Assembly: GCF_000090795.2 (NCBI RefSeq)
Contig: NW_003546291.1
Coordinates: 335,147 to 381,332 of the forward strand
DNA from: Amphimedon queenslandica
Lineage: Eukaryota; Porifera; Demospongiae; Haplosclerida; Niphatidae
Length of the DNA stretch: 46,186 bases
Reading direction: 5' to 3'
The translations under genes and the position numbers were made by a program. Position 1 is the first letter of the stretch; the number at the start of each line of letters is the position of its first letter. Shown here piece after piece: positions 11,501 through 22,345 of the stretch. The notes below the pieces were generated by a model. The model did no database searches. It was not told where the DNA came from and was given only the letters and a program-made list of their open reading frames with translations.

Positions 11501-12405
11501 TCATCAGTTCTCGTCATTCAATCAGGTTATCCCGTCTCTTTGGACGCAATGCAGTACCAGTACTTGCAACCCTTTTGCTAATATCATACAGTAAGATACT
11601 ATCTGCTATAAAAGATGTGTTTATGTATGAGACATTATCTTGCTATGACAATGAGTTGCAGGTTGCGACCAAGTGGTCTGTCTGGAGCCTTGATGCAACC
11701 ATCAATTACTTCAGCATGAAGCGTATCCCTATCATCATTTTCTCAGCTCTATTGTTGCTGGCAGCCTTGCTCTATACTTCATTCCTCACATCCATGCAAT
11801 GGCTGCAGCAATATAGCTACAAGTATTGCTGTCGTGGAAAGAGAGATCCATTATTTCGACTTAAGCCATTCATTGATGCATATTGTGGGCCCTACAAGGA
11901 TAAATATCGTTACTGGACTGGGTTGCTTCTCTTGACAAGGCTCCTCCTTACAAGCACTTTCTGGTTTACTTCTAGCATTGATAGAGCTAACAGCATTGTA
12001 CTGATAGTAGCAGTGTTGTTATTGCTCTCACTAGCAGTTACCACTAATGGAATGTACACTAGGAGATACCTCAATGCACTTGAGATTGGATTCATTGTCA
12101 ATATAGGATTAATATCTCTTGGTAGCCTTGCAACTAACAATAGGACGACAATCTCTATTCTATCAAACATTTCAATTGCTGTTGCTGCTCTGGTGCTTAC
12201 TGTGATGATGGGAATAGTCATCATAAAGAAGCCTCTATTGTGGATGAAGCGCAAGAAACATATTAAATCATCTGATACAGTTCCTTTACTTGATGGTGTT
12301 GGCTACTCTGATGATGGTAGCCCTCCAGGATCACCTGCTAATCTCATAAGAAGGAGAGAAAGTCTTATATTTGACATTGATATGGCTAATTTACCTGAAT
12401 ATTGA
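8566..12405 (+). CDS. Beta-helix ectodomain, multi-pass membrane protein (gene X)
   Basis: A single exon of 1279 residues. The start is chosen because MLLLLFLFILSSTSAES is a clear signal peptide; the upstream sequence has no better start. Residues ~60-640 carry recurring units of the type N-x-IENSxFxxNxAxxGG (e.g. INNSFFAHNYARTGSGAF, VIIENSKFISNGALIGGAF), typical of a right-handed parallel beta-helix, with many N-glycosylation sites. A cysteine-rich stalk follows (CGKCQPGLSVVLGGSNACQHC from residue 853). From ~875 there are about eight hydrophobic segments (e.g. YLLLLLPVFLILGILFIGAL). The ~45-residue tail has an acidic dileucine-like motif (DTVPLL) and GSPPGSP. It is probably a cell-surface receptor or channel-like protein of a sponge-rich family; the membrane part faintly recalls TRP-like channels but no name is justified. 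A decayed copy of its 3' end lies at 25237-25692. Confidence 0.85.
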   Translation: MLLLLFLFILSSTSAESINRQEEGYYMYVLPSSSRQSSCPPQARGSNSTCGTLSMLVSRLPPTASNISFIFLDGVHLLHDYVHLKEIPLVRLKSISPSMQPVLVCTGDSSGFDVVGSRRLEISGIAVTNCTSPFGLYDIAHVSIINAVMHDNKGIAVFIADTVQIVIENTKFIRNGLISNESCGHMVISSHQSAIYCSIRNTIFTRGIGYYSGLTLVAEDSYNVSILIHNTTSTNNTSVGSRGSANINIYVINSIINEIQFFQVSSTNGTSVQDFDSQGGGLYLSLNRLTCTPESKITINNSFFAHNYARTGSGAFLYFGGTINCKFLIENSSFINNGHYIMFNDKLQVCTEGGGLEIDDYANTTNNSVIIENSKFISNGALIGGAFQQATAVNTKLTIINSTFEGNVGFVGSAIVGNFQSDPSIHSNTELIDVLVIGNTRYSVDVMKVFMGSSFSYNNHIRHFNEINAAVILSSDRHPFTVNATNIVIRDNYNISGIALRGCNIRFKGKQNAFINNSSPEIGGGLVILTTNIYFEVNDGNYLTFINNTAQYGGALYIADIGLDDYDISYIDSSYHYADGYYQCSFNTDQKYNQKHDSSNQLVKFINNTASIAGNDAYGGMYRVCNIVPNADKTLSQQLSCPMTRYWSLTSNRSISSLPFAVCACNESIVDCNIRHLNKSLYPGQSFNLSLVTVGSCEGISPGPIVSYISGGNLSTSVSDQMTSTSCKNLTYFVTSKKDIAYMTVSAARSQYEYADLSVYIDFKSCPVGFEQSNDNGTCVCSKTIRNKVTCDINNEEYPFTRAGANWIAYDETHNCFVAQEGCPFDYCRTDTVSFSATDPSTQCALNRTGRLCGKCQPGLSVVLGGSNACQHCTNMYLLLLLPVFLILGILFIGALIFFDLTVASGRINGLLLYINTVKMNESVFFPLNGNPVLKQFIAWLNLDLGIDLCFYNGLDAYWQTWLQFAFPFYLWILSIGMIISSRHSIRLSRLFGRNAVPVLATLLLISYSKILSAIKDVFMYETLSCYDNELQVATKWSVWSLDATINYFSMKRIPIIIFSALLLLAALLYTSFLTSMQWLQQYSYKYCCRGKRDPLFRLKPFIDAYCGPYKDKYRYWTGLLLLTRLLLTSTFWFTSSIDRANSIVLIVAVLLLLSLAVTTNGMYTRRYLNALEIGFIVNIGLISLGSLATNNRTTISILSNISIAVAALVLTVMMGIVIIKKPLLWMKRKKHIKSSDTVPLLDGVGYSDDGSPPGSPANLIRRRESLIFDIDMANLPEY

Positions 12406-12458
12406 TAAAAATAAATTACCATTTTTTTCACTTGTCCTTTGCTATTAATTTGATCTAT

Positions 12459-12823
12459 GTCACAAATAGGCCTTGTGAAATTATGCTTTTATTTTTGCCT
12501 ATTATTCTATTCTCAGATTCTTCTATGTATTGCCCATTATTCTTTTCAAACATGCCTATTATTCTACTATTATTTATTAATATAAAGTAATTAATAATAA
12601 CAAAAATATTGCAATCATGATTAATTGTGATGGCATAATTAATCATACTAATAATTATAGTCTATAGTTTTATAGTCTATGACTATACTTTATCAATTTA
12701 TAATTTTTTTAAAAAGTTCTCATAAATACTGGCTATTATTCTGGAATTATTCTTGATTCTATGAATTCCCTATTATTCTCAAAATTATGCTAGCATAATT
12801 TCACACCGGGGCCTAGTCACAAA
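12459..12823. mobile_element. hAT-like MITE with 8-bp target duplication
   Basis: The element 12467-12815 begins taggccttgtgaaattatgc and ends, in inverse, with taggccccggtgtgaaatta. It is flanked by the direct repeat gtcacaaa at 12459-12466 and 12816-12823. An 8-bp duplication with short terminal repeats fits the hAT superfamily. The interior repeats cctattattct several times. The paralogous 3' flank at about 25495-25530 lacks the element, giving an empty site. It is a non-coding, non-autonomous copy. Confidence 0.85.
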
Positions 12824-13611
12824 CTATAATAGTCCATCTCATCTCATTTTGTTGCTTTAAATTTTGACATGCTAACTTTTGTTGTAAAAATACACATACT
12901 AGTGTATTCCACTTCTTTTTACTATATCTATTGTGGTTTAAGAAGTTGTAACTTTTTTATAGCTTTGATAACCTTTGCAGAAAGAACAGTAATTGCTCAA
13001 ATTTGACCCCCCAGCTTAACCACCAGTGCTGTTAACAAGACATTGACTTAAAAGTGTCATCAAGAGTAGACTACATACTTTGACCAGAATTAATGATTAT
13101 GATGTGATTATTTGTGCTTTGACCAGAGAGTCATATTTTGCAATATTGTACTAATAGAACAATTTTTAATGCATGCAGAATTAAATTTTGCTGGTGTAGG
13201 TGTGAACTGGTGATACAGTATTACTTATAATGCTTTGTGGAATTAAATTGTGCACTTTTATGATGAGCAGCAAGCAGCAAAATTAAATTCCATTTCCAGC
13301 TATATGGCATAAAAATGCTTGGTATCATTTGTGTACATAGATAGATAGGTAGCATACTGCCCATGACATAAATCAAGAATCAACTGCATTAAGAGTACAT
13401 CCCTGTATGTCATCTTGATAGTATAAATCCTATAAGTCAGCTCAAACTTTGTACACGGCATAAGTAGCTACATGTATATGCAACAGAAAATGTAATAAAA
13501 AATGATAATTCTCTCCTTTTCATTTTTAGCAAAATTTGGCCAAAAGCCGTGTTCTATACAGGGTAAAAATTTGTAAAATATCCAAATTTGATCAGAACAG
13601 AATGGTACTTT
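12824..13611. other. 3' flank of gene X, duplicated in part
   Basis: 12837-13005 (from catctcatctcattttgttg through gtaattgctcaaatttga) is closely repeated at 25510-25692. The remainder (13010-13611) holds no gene. It contains worn repeat sequence (aaattaaattcc near 13284, tccagctatatggc near 13297) resembling TACNRTA-type element ends. Confidence 0.55.
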
Positions 13612-14035
13612 GAAATCATGAGAAACTCCTTGGAGCAGTCAATGGTGATGTTGTTCTTCTCTTCATTTAGCTTGTCAGAATGGTCACTATAGGATGGTAC
13701 TGTATCTCTCTGAGGTGTATCCAGCTAATGTTTATTGTCAATAATAATGAGGAAGGATTGCTTCATGGAGCTGCTGAGAGTGGTAATAAGGATCTAATTG
13801 AATTCCTAGTGGAATCACATGGTCTTGATCCAGAGTCACAGGATAAGCTGGAGTGACATGTCTGCACATAATAGCAAAGCAAGGAGATATAAAGTATCTT
13901 GTACCTTGTGTTAGGAATAATCCAACTCCTAAGAATGAAGTTGGTCGGTCTCCACTTCATTATGCTGGCAGACATTATGAGATGTCAGTGTATGTCCTTA
14001 AATCTTTTAATATTCATTTTAAAAATACCAGAGAG
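13612..14035 (+). pseudogene. Decayed partial copy of the gene Y ankyrin region
   Basis: This stretch is nearly identical to 20912-21343 of gene Y over about 420 bp (shared runs such as ggaaggattgcttcatggag and ctccacttcattatgctggc). Small deletions break the frame: two bases are lost after tgtttat, one in gataagctggag (gene Y gataaagatggag), and a longer change at gagatataaagtatctt. No splice-compatible frame covers it. It is an intronless fragment of exon 5, so it came from a DNA duplication or retrocopy. The low divergence suggests a recent origin or gene conversion with gene Y. Confidence 0.85.
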
Positions 14036-14894
14036 GCCTTAGGTATTATACATGTACATGTATGCTGTATGTATGTACTCACTTTGTTACGTAGATTTTT
14101 ATTATAATCTGCAATGTGCATCCACTATAGTACTACATTTATGAGCAACTGGCATTTGACTTCAAAATTGTTATGAAACATTGATTCTAGCATCTTGTTA
14201 ATCATAGCTTTCGATATAGACACACTGCAGTGACTGTACATTATGCGTACATGTATTTACTACATTTACTTTTACTGTTTCTTATTCCATTTACATTATA
14301 GAGATATCAGTGAAGTGTTAATGGAAAGATGTCTTTATACTGGTACATGTAACACATGATCTTGTCATTAGAACATCAGGAGAAGTATTTATTAATTAAT
14401 TAATATATTTATTATTATTAGTAGAGCTCTTATTTTTGTCTCTGTTTTCAAGACATGTTGTGGCTGGAGTTTTCCATTTGTAATTTATTCTCTTTGATAT
14501 TAACAAAGTAAACAAACCAACAGAATTATGATAATAGAAAGGTTTATTAATTGCTGCACGTGTAGTATATGTCATGGAGTATGTCATAGACTTTTATAGC
14601 CAAAGTATATAGGAATAGTATAGGACTAGTATAAGGATGGAGTTGAGGTTGTAAGGAGCATGCATGTAGTAAAATTCAATTTGTCAATCAAGTAAGCTGA
14701 ATGGTTTGGAACATAGTCTGTGGTAAGGAAGGACTTTATTATTCTGATAGCCTGGCTTCTGACTGCTATACAAGGGTCAGCTGTGTGTATATGCATACAC
14801 TCTGGTACATGTATATGCACTGCAGTTGCGGAGTAAACAACATGTCTATGGTATCAACTGTATAGCAGACTTGATGCTGATAATATTATTAAGC
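14036..14894. other. Intergenic, no gene seen
   Basis: AT-rich sequence with short TACATG tracts, an attaattaattaatatattt stretch at 14391 and several short spurious frames. Nothing conserved was recognised. Confidence 0.4.
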
Positions 14895-15383
14895 ATGGCC
14901 TCTTTAAAGCCTGGTTTCCATATAGCCATACAACAGCCTTACAAAACTGTTGCAACAATCATGGACAACAATTGTATGCTAGCCACAGAATCCATACAAC
15001 AAAGAGAAGGAGGAGAAGGGGAACTATCAGAAGCAGTACTAGAAGAACTCATTAGTCATTATGCTGCTGAGAGAAAGAAAAGAACTGAACTATTTGTACA
15101 ATCATTGATCAAGAAAAGAAATATGCATGTCATTATGATTATACTGCAAATTATTATCAGGCTTATAATGCAGTCAACATGGTCAAGTTATGAGATGATC
15201 AAGATTGCATTTGATATTGATTTGAGCATTTTTGTTGCTATGAGTGCTTCCATGCATGCTGTAATAGATTATGTTGCACACCAAAATAATGTTATAATTA
15301 TACAAATCACAGAATGTCATATATTCAGCTTAAGACAGATAATAATAAATATTGTTAATATTAATTGTATGTTAAAGACATAA
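14895..15383 (+). CDS. Doubtful small open frame upstream of gene Y
   Basis: An open frame of 162 codons from the ATG at 14895 (MASLKPGFHIAIQQPYK). The first ~75 residues include a charged, probably helical stretch (SEAVLEELISHYAAERKKR). The second half is isoleucine-rich and looks like translated AT-rich spacer. It could be a real small protein, a non-coding leader exon of gene Y, or chance. No homologue is recognised. The coding-like codon use stops near 15118, where aagaaaagaaatatgcatg could end an exon, but no clear donor is present. Confidence 0.2.
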   Translation: MASLKPGFHIAIQQPYKTVATIMDNNCMLATESIQQREGGEGELSEAVLEELISHYAAERKKRTELFVQSLIKKRNMHVIMIILQIIIRLIMQSTWSSYEMIKIAFDIDLSIFVAMSASMHAVIDYVAHQNNVIIIQITECHIFSLRQIIINIVNINCMLKT

Positions 15384-15688
15384 AACAGATAGTTTATTGT
15401 TATAGTAGCTCTCTTGTTCAGCTACAAAAATATTGTTCTTGTAATGCTACACTCACAGAAGATGCTCCAGTCATCATAATTGCTGGATATATTACTAGCA
15501 AATACAAGTACTGAATTGGTTGCATCTACTGCTTCAGTTGGCCTCTGCATCATGCACTATCTAAACAGGAGCTTACTGCACTGCTACTGCAGTGTGTACA
15601 GTGTTTTTAATAACATGAAAAATAAACCGGAAGTCAAGGAGTATTTTTTGTGGCTGCCTAGCCTGGGCTGGCATCCAAACTAAGGGAA

Positions 15689-18600
15689 ATGTCAACCAAA
15701 CCAGAGGAGTTGAAACGAGCCTTTGACAGAGACCTTAGTGAGTAGATATTCATAGTAATTGTTTTATTAGTAATATTAATAATAGATATTACTGATTTTC
15801 GACTGGTATGGGAAAAAGCTGGTGTTCTTTCAGGACGCTGGGACTCTATTGGTATTCTGTTAGGAATCAGCTACAACAAGTTATATGAGATTGAAGCAGG
15901 GGGCAAGCCACCAAAGACTTGTCTACAGAAAGTATTTGATTGCTGGTTAAAGAAGGACTATGACTATAAGAGTCATGGTGTCCCCACATTAAGAATGCTG
16001 TGTAACTCCATTAAAAGTAATAGTGGAGGAGCTGACCCAGCTCTAGCTGATGAAATAGCAAAAGAACTTATTACTAGTAGTGGAGAGGCTACCACATCAC
16101 CAGTTCATACTTCATCTTCAAAAGGTAAATACCGGTGTACAATACATCATACCATACCTTCAAGGTCTCATATTACTGATAGAGACCAAGAAGGTATGGT
16201 ATATATGATATATTCTACACTTACTGTAAGATCAAATTGCACAAGGCCCACCATTGAGCATTTAACCATTGGTAGCAACAATCGATGGAGTAAATTTGAC
16301 TAAAAGAGAAGTCTGTTGTAGCCATTAGAGTGTCTTTTGCTACTTGCGAGAAAACTGGCCACTAGAAAGAGGAATAAAGGCCCAAACTGAAAGCCGGGCA
16401 GCTCTGAGCAGCTCAGCAAAAATAAAAAGCCATGTGGCACCATAGGTTTTACGGGGGTGTACATCAAGGGCGGGGTGTATGTGTATTATATATCATACTG
16501 GTACTAGACAGGTTTACAGTGCTTTGTAGTGATCCTGCAAGCTAGTTAATCACGTGACTCTCACCATATTAGTAATGCATGTCACATGAGCAGGAATCAG
16601 ATCAAGCAACCTGCAAAGCTCTGTATTATACAAAATTATAGACCTGAGGTGGGGCTATATTACATCCAAGGACACCCACCAAAGGTCTATATTTTTTGTA
16701 TATAGACCAGTTCTACTATGACATGTATATAAGATTATTTCATAATATTGGCAGCATTTCTGAATGACAGGTTTATATTTAAAAATATAAACCGACCACA
16801 TCAAAGGATGATGTCATAATTATGATATATATGATCCGATATCAATATCTATGGTGTATATGTGTAATATACCACCCGGCAGTGCCTTTGATCTTACAGT
16901 AACTATGATATGATAATCAATAAACATTTTTATTTATTATTTCAGAAGCTACTCCAACTGTTGAGCTACCAGTTTCAACTTCATCTCAATCTGAGTCTTC
17001 AGTCGTTTACATTAAGAAGAAATCAATTGAATACTTACCGGAAAACCTAAAACTAATGATTGGAGATCTACAAGAAGTTTACCTTGATAATATGCGTTTT
17101 ACTAAGGAGTCATTTCTTTCCATTGATGTCTTAGAAGTTATCGATTTCATTCAAGATTATATTGCACTTTTACTCAGCCCATGTTTTCGTAAAACCCAAA
17201 TGATTGAGTCAATTGAAGACGAGTTTGACCATGTTAAAACGATGAATCAGCTGTTCAAAAAATTAAGAAAATACGTCTCGTGGTTCAATTTTGAACTTGT
17301 TGTCAAGTTAGTCAATACTTTCATTACTGATGGGAGAGATTTACAGAGGAAGTGGTCTGCATATCGAGATAAATTAAAAGATTATTTTAAAAATAACAAT
17401 ACTCAAGCAGTTCAAATTGCAGACTCAATTGAGTTTGGTCTTTCTGATGTTCCAGGCACTAAAGTAATGATTGCTAAGGTTGCCAGAGATGACTACACAT
17501 TAAATGATTTATATTTCTTTCACAAGCTAATTGCCAATGCACTTGAAGTTCCAGAATATAATTTCTATTTTTGTACGATTCAAAACGGCTGCATGCAATT
17601 AAATTATTCCATTCCTGATTTTTTTATTCTGTTCTTTTTCCATTAACCAATCAACAGTGCCATTTATTGGCTGAGATCGGAATCACAAAAATAACTTGTC
17701 ATGAATATGTACAAGAAATGAAGCAGGTATGTTAATAATTAACTAGAAATAATTAATATCTTCTTTTATGATTATAGTTGCCAGAAAATGAATTGAAGAA
17801 GCTTCATGATTCTCCTATTGGTAATTAGATCTATCATTATTATTAAATTTATTTATGATGTATTATATAGATATTTATAATCCTCTCTGGTATGAGAATA
17901 CCAGCACTCCATTGAATGAAGCATGTTGGAGAGGATTAAAAAATGAAGTACAACGATTGACTGACAAGACTGGCCTTGAAGAAAGAGGAAAAAATGGATG
18001 GAGTCCACCATTAGCTGCTTCTTATGGTGGCCACATTGATGTTCTCTGTCTCCTCATTGATGTTTATCATTGCGATCCTTTAGAAGGTGATGATGATGGC
18101 GTTATTAGTTTACACATGGCCTCATATAAAGGCCATCTCAATATTGTGCAGTATCTAATAAATGAATGTCACGTTGATTCAGACATAGCAGATAGCTCTG
18201 GTAACACGGGATTGCTTTACTCAGCACTGGGTGGTCATGTCAACCTCGTGATTATGTTTATAAAAAAGAAGTGTAATGCATCTCAGGTCAATAAAGAAGG
18301 ATCAACTTTATCATTATTAGCATGTAAGAGTGGACAGGTAGCATTAGTTGATCAGCTTAAGCAGTTTGGTATTTTCTCGGAAGATGACATAGATTTTAAC
18401 AGATGTGGAATAATACATTATTGTGCTATGAGTGATAGTGTAGAGCTTCTAGAGCATCTTTATGATAATTATAAAAGTGAATTATTTCAAAAAAGAGATC
18501 GTTTTGGTGCAACACCACTTCATATAGCATGCCAGTATGCTTCATCAGGTTTCATTATGAAAATGGTTCATATTTTTGGGTTTAAAGTATTACTAGAAGC

Positions 18601-21600
18601 TGATTATAGTGGTCGCTCTTCTCTTCATTACTTATGCAGTGGGTTGGTTGTTAAATACTGCATTACAGAAGTGTATAATAAACTCACTGCACCTTGTGAT
18701 ATAGCTTTACTTAGGCAATTTCCTACATTTGATGTGCTGGCCAAGAGTTTCTGGCATAAATATATATCAATAAATATAAATGTTACTAAACAGCATAAAA
18801 GAGTGAGCCTTTTGTCCACACTCCTCAAGAGGACAAGCATTATTAATAATTTTAATATAAATTCTCTTACTGCTACTGGTCAATCATTGGTTCATCTAGC
18901 ATGTACTAGCGGTAGTATATTATTAGTGAAGGTATTAGAGGAGTATGGTATTAATACAAGTTCATTAGATTACGAAGGTCAGTCTGCAGTACATTATGCT
19001 GCTTTATCAGGTTCACCTACTCTACTCAGTTATACTGTATCTCAGTATAGCTTGAATGCCAGTCAACCAGACTACAAAGGTGTAGTACCATTAGCATTAG
19101 CTTGTATGTCAGGTAGTATTAATGCAGTAGAATATATTATCAATACTACTCACATTGATATTAATATAGCCTGTAATGAGGGTAGAACACCTCTTCATTA
19201 TTCATGTTGTCATGGTAATGTTGATCTCAGTCAATATCTCATCGAAGTACAAGACAGTGACATTAACATAGCAGATATAAATGAATGGAATGCATTGACT
19301 CATAGTGCTATGAGTGGTAACAGGAAACTAGTCCAATACCTCATTAATAATCATCAATTGCTTCTCACATCATTTGCATTACTTCAAGCAGTACGTAGTA
19401 CTAAACTATCATTAACAAAATTATTAGTTAATGAATATAAACTAGATCCTCAAGTTAAAGATGTTGATGGTTTGCAAGCAGTTCATATTGCAGCTGAAGT
19501 TGGTGCTATTGATGTCTTAGAGTATTTAGTAAAAGATTGTAGATGTGATTTGGATAGAGTAGGTGGAACAGACAACAGTAATGTTTTTCATTTTTCTACA
19601 TGGAATGGTCAATTTTCATTTATTAAATTTTTTATCAAAAATTATCCAAAATATACTAATCTATTACATTCTACTGATGATAAAGATGCTCTACCAGTTC
19701 ATTATGCCTGTGCTAGTGGTGTAATACAACTAGTGACATTTTTGATTGATGTAATGAAATGTGATGTCACTACTGAAGATAAGAATGGCTTCACTTGTGT
19801 AACTATAGCATGTACCTCTGGTAATCTTGATCTTTTAAAATTATTAATAAAACAATACAACCTTAATCCTAGAGTATTCAGCAGAGAATCATCACTAGAT
19901 ATTGCAGTGCTGCATGGCCATGTTTATATACTAGAATGGCTCAGACAAGAGTATCATATCAATGTAGTCTCATTTAAGAATAATGTTTTACCTTTTTGGG
20001 CTGCACAGTATAACAGTATGTATTGTTTAAAGCATTTATTAAACAATTATTCTTTTGATATTAATGCCACTGATCCTACTGATGATACTCAATCTACACT
20101 CCTTCACATAGCATGTCAGGAAGGACATGTTGCTATAGTTTTCTACCTCACTAGTCTTCCTCAGTGTGACGTATCAGCTAAAACTTCAAATGGATCAACA
20201 TTTCTTCATTTATCATGTAAAAGCCATTCTCTTCCTATACTCAAACATCTAGTGGAGGAGCATCAGTTGGATCTCACTATTAAAGATTACAATGGAATGG
20301 CTCCAGTTCATGTAGCCTGTGAAAAAGGATCATTGAGTATAGTCAAGTACATTATAGACCATTCACCATTATCTCTTGATATGACTGACTCTTTTGGGCG
20401 TACTCCACTACTTATTGCAGCCTTCTTTAAGAAATTTCCCATCATTCGTTACCTAAACAGTAAAAACTGTAACATTTCTATACTTGACAATAAAGGGTTT
20501 AACGTAATACACATATCAGCAAAGGGAGGGTCTTTGGATATATTGAGGTTTTTCGTTGATGGTCGTTACTGTAATCCTGATATCACTGATGCTTCTGGTT
20601 GTACTCCACTTTATCTCTCAGCTCAAGAGGGTCACTTGGAAATAGTAGAATATCTATTGGATAGTCCAAGCTACAATAAACCACGTGTAGAATTGGTAGA
20701 CATGCCAGATAGCAATGGTAACACAGCACTTCATGCAGTATGCAGCCAGGGTCATCCTGATATAGTGTCTACTATAGCAGGAGCTTACAATTCTCTTAAT
20801 ATTGACATTTATTCAATTAATGAGAAGAGACAGACTCCATTACACTTAGCAGCAGCTAATGGTCACGTTAATACAGCCGTATCTCTCTTATCAGCCACTA
20901 CTGGTACTAAAAATTATGAGAAGCTCCTTGGAGCAGTCGATATTGATGGTTGTTCTTCTCTTCATTTAGCTTGTCAAAATGGTCATTATAGGATGACACT
21001 GTATCTCTCTGAAGTGTATCCAGCTAATGTTTATAGTGTCAATAATAATGAGGAAGGATTGCTTCATGGAGCTGCTGAGAGTGGTAATAAGGATCTAATT
21101 GAATTCCTAGTCGAATCACACAATCTTGATCCAGAGTCACAGGATAAAGATGGAGTGACATGTCTACACATAATAGCAAAGCAAGGAGATAAAGAGATAT
21201 ACCAGTATCTTGTACCTCGTGTTAGGAATAATCCAACTCCTAAGGATAACGCTGGTCGCTCTCCACTTCATTACGCTGGCAGACATTATGAGATGTCAGT
21301 GTATCTCATTAAATCTTTTAATATTCATCCTGAAGACAAAGACAGTAATGGATTCAATGGCCTTCATGCTGCCTGTCAAGCTGGTAACATGCGACTGGTA
21401 TTACATTACTTGAATAAGCTAAACTGCAATCGTTATTTAGAAACATGCGACTCTAGAGGTCTCTTGTATTTTGCGTGTTTGAGCGGTCACTTGGAAATGG
21501 TTCGTATTTTAATGGAAAAGTATCAGTTGAAACCAGTTGAAGGAGACATTGATGCAGCCCGGTCAATCAAAGGAGGAGAGTCTATAGTTAAATTGATGCT

Positions 21601-21709
21601 GAGACACTTTTACTTTACAAAATTAGTAAGAGAAATGATTAAAGAGGCAGAAAGAAGACAAATATCGCCAATAGCTGCTAAACCTCGTCCTTCATTTTTA
21701 TCTTCTTAA
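15689..21709 (+). CDS. DEATH-domain, helical-domain, ankyrin-repeat protein (gene Y)
   Basis: Five exons: 15689-15737, 15786-16124, 16946-17726, 17778-17820, 17871-21709. The ATG at 15689 follows an in-frame TAG 30 bp upstream. Residues ~16-115 form a DEATH-like fold (DFRLVWEKAGVLSGRWDSIG ... LQKVFDCWLKKDY). A Ser/Thr linker follows, then a ~230-residue helical region with SWFNFELVVKLVNTF and FYFCTIQNGCMQLNYSIPDF, a segment I have seen associated with DEATH and ankyrin proteins in sponges and cnidarians. From ~residue 410 to 1640 there are more than 30 ankyrin repeats (TPLHIACQ, NGHVNTAVSLL types). About 1683 residues in all if the frame holds. Exon 3 is one base short: a T7 run at 17619-17625 shifts the frame into a stop at 17646, whereas the next frame reads TNQQCHLLAEIGITKITCHE to a good donor. 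It is probably an intracellular scaffold in an innate-immunity or apoptosis-like pathway (inference). Confidence 0.85.
16135..16902. mobile_element. Composite inverted-repeat element in intron 2 of gene Y
   Basis: An outer pair, ttactgtaagatcaa at 16221 and its inverse ending at 16902, encloses about 680 bp with smaller hairpins (ggtctatattttttgtatatagacc type at about 16684-16706, tttatatttaaaaatataaa at 16772). A second short inverted repeat (gtgtacaatacatcatacca ... inverse) spans 16135-16220. The junction of the short repeat with cttactgtaagat is also seen at 5766-5831, so both introns hold the same family. It fills most of the 821-bp intron; no protein is encoded. Confidence 0.6.
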
Positions 21710-22345
21710 ATCTTAAACTATAATACCACATAAAACAGATTGCTTTTTTGTTATTGTCATTGTCGTACTTTATTCTTTTTGTTATTTTTTGTTTGTTTCA
21801 TTTGTTTTTGTTACAATCATTTCAATTCTTTTGTTTGTATTACCAATTCGCCACATCACACTCATTCTCTGCTACATCTTCACTTCTACACAAACACATT
21901 CAATCATTTTCTTTCTTCATTACATTAAGACTATGGCATCAAATCTCTCTCTCATTAACTTTGATACCTTCAAGAATTTTTTTCATTTTCGCAGCAGGGC
22001 AATTTTTTTAATTTTTGATGATGTTTTTTATTTACAGTAAAGTAATGCTCAGTATTTATTTTATTATTTTTATTGGTAGTTGTTATACAATATGCATCAT
22101 TATGATGATTTCCTCTGGTTTATTATTCTTATTTTTGTTATTATAAATCATTTATTGTTGCATTGTACCGGTATATTATGTATGAGCATTAGTAGTTTGC
22201 ATACTTGTTTCTGCTCCACTTTTTATTGAAATGAGATTTTTTTACATGCCATAGCTTTTAAACATTAACTTTTATTGAATGTGTTTACATGCATTGATAT
22301 TACTTATCATTAGTAACACTTTATTAATTACTATCATAACTATTT
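21710..22345. other. 3' flank of gene Y and T-rich spacer
   Basis: T-rich on the plus strand, with overlapping short frames of Phe/Leu/Ser that reflect composition only. It should include the gene Y 3' untranslated region. It may also contain the eroded upstream part of the LINE fragment that follows, but no reverse transcriptase motif could be read. Confidence 0.4.

Noticed and set aside
12410-12415. aataaa just after the gene X stop as a polyadenylation signal
   Set aside because: Five bases after the stop and not kept in the duplicated copy; too weak to call.
17572-17650. Treating the gene Y frame break as a small intron
   Set aside because: The only plausible donor (gtacg at 17572) with the acceptor cag at 17656 runs into a stop; the one-base phase deficit fits a homopolymer indel better.
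21740-22040. Three overlapping Phe/Ser-rich frames after gene Y
   Set aside because: T-rich spacer; no motif and no agreement between frames.
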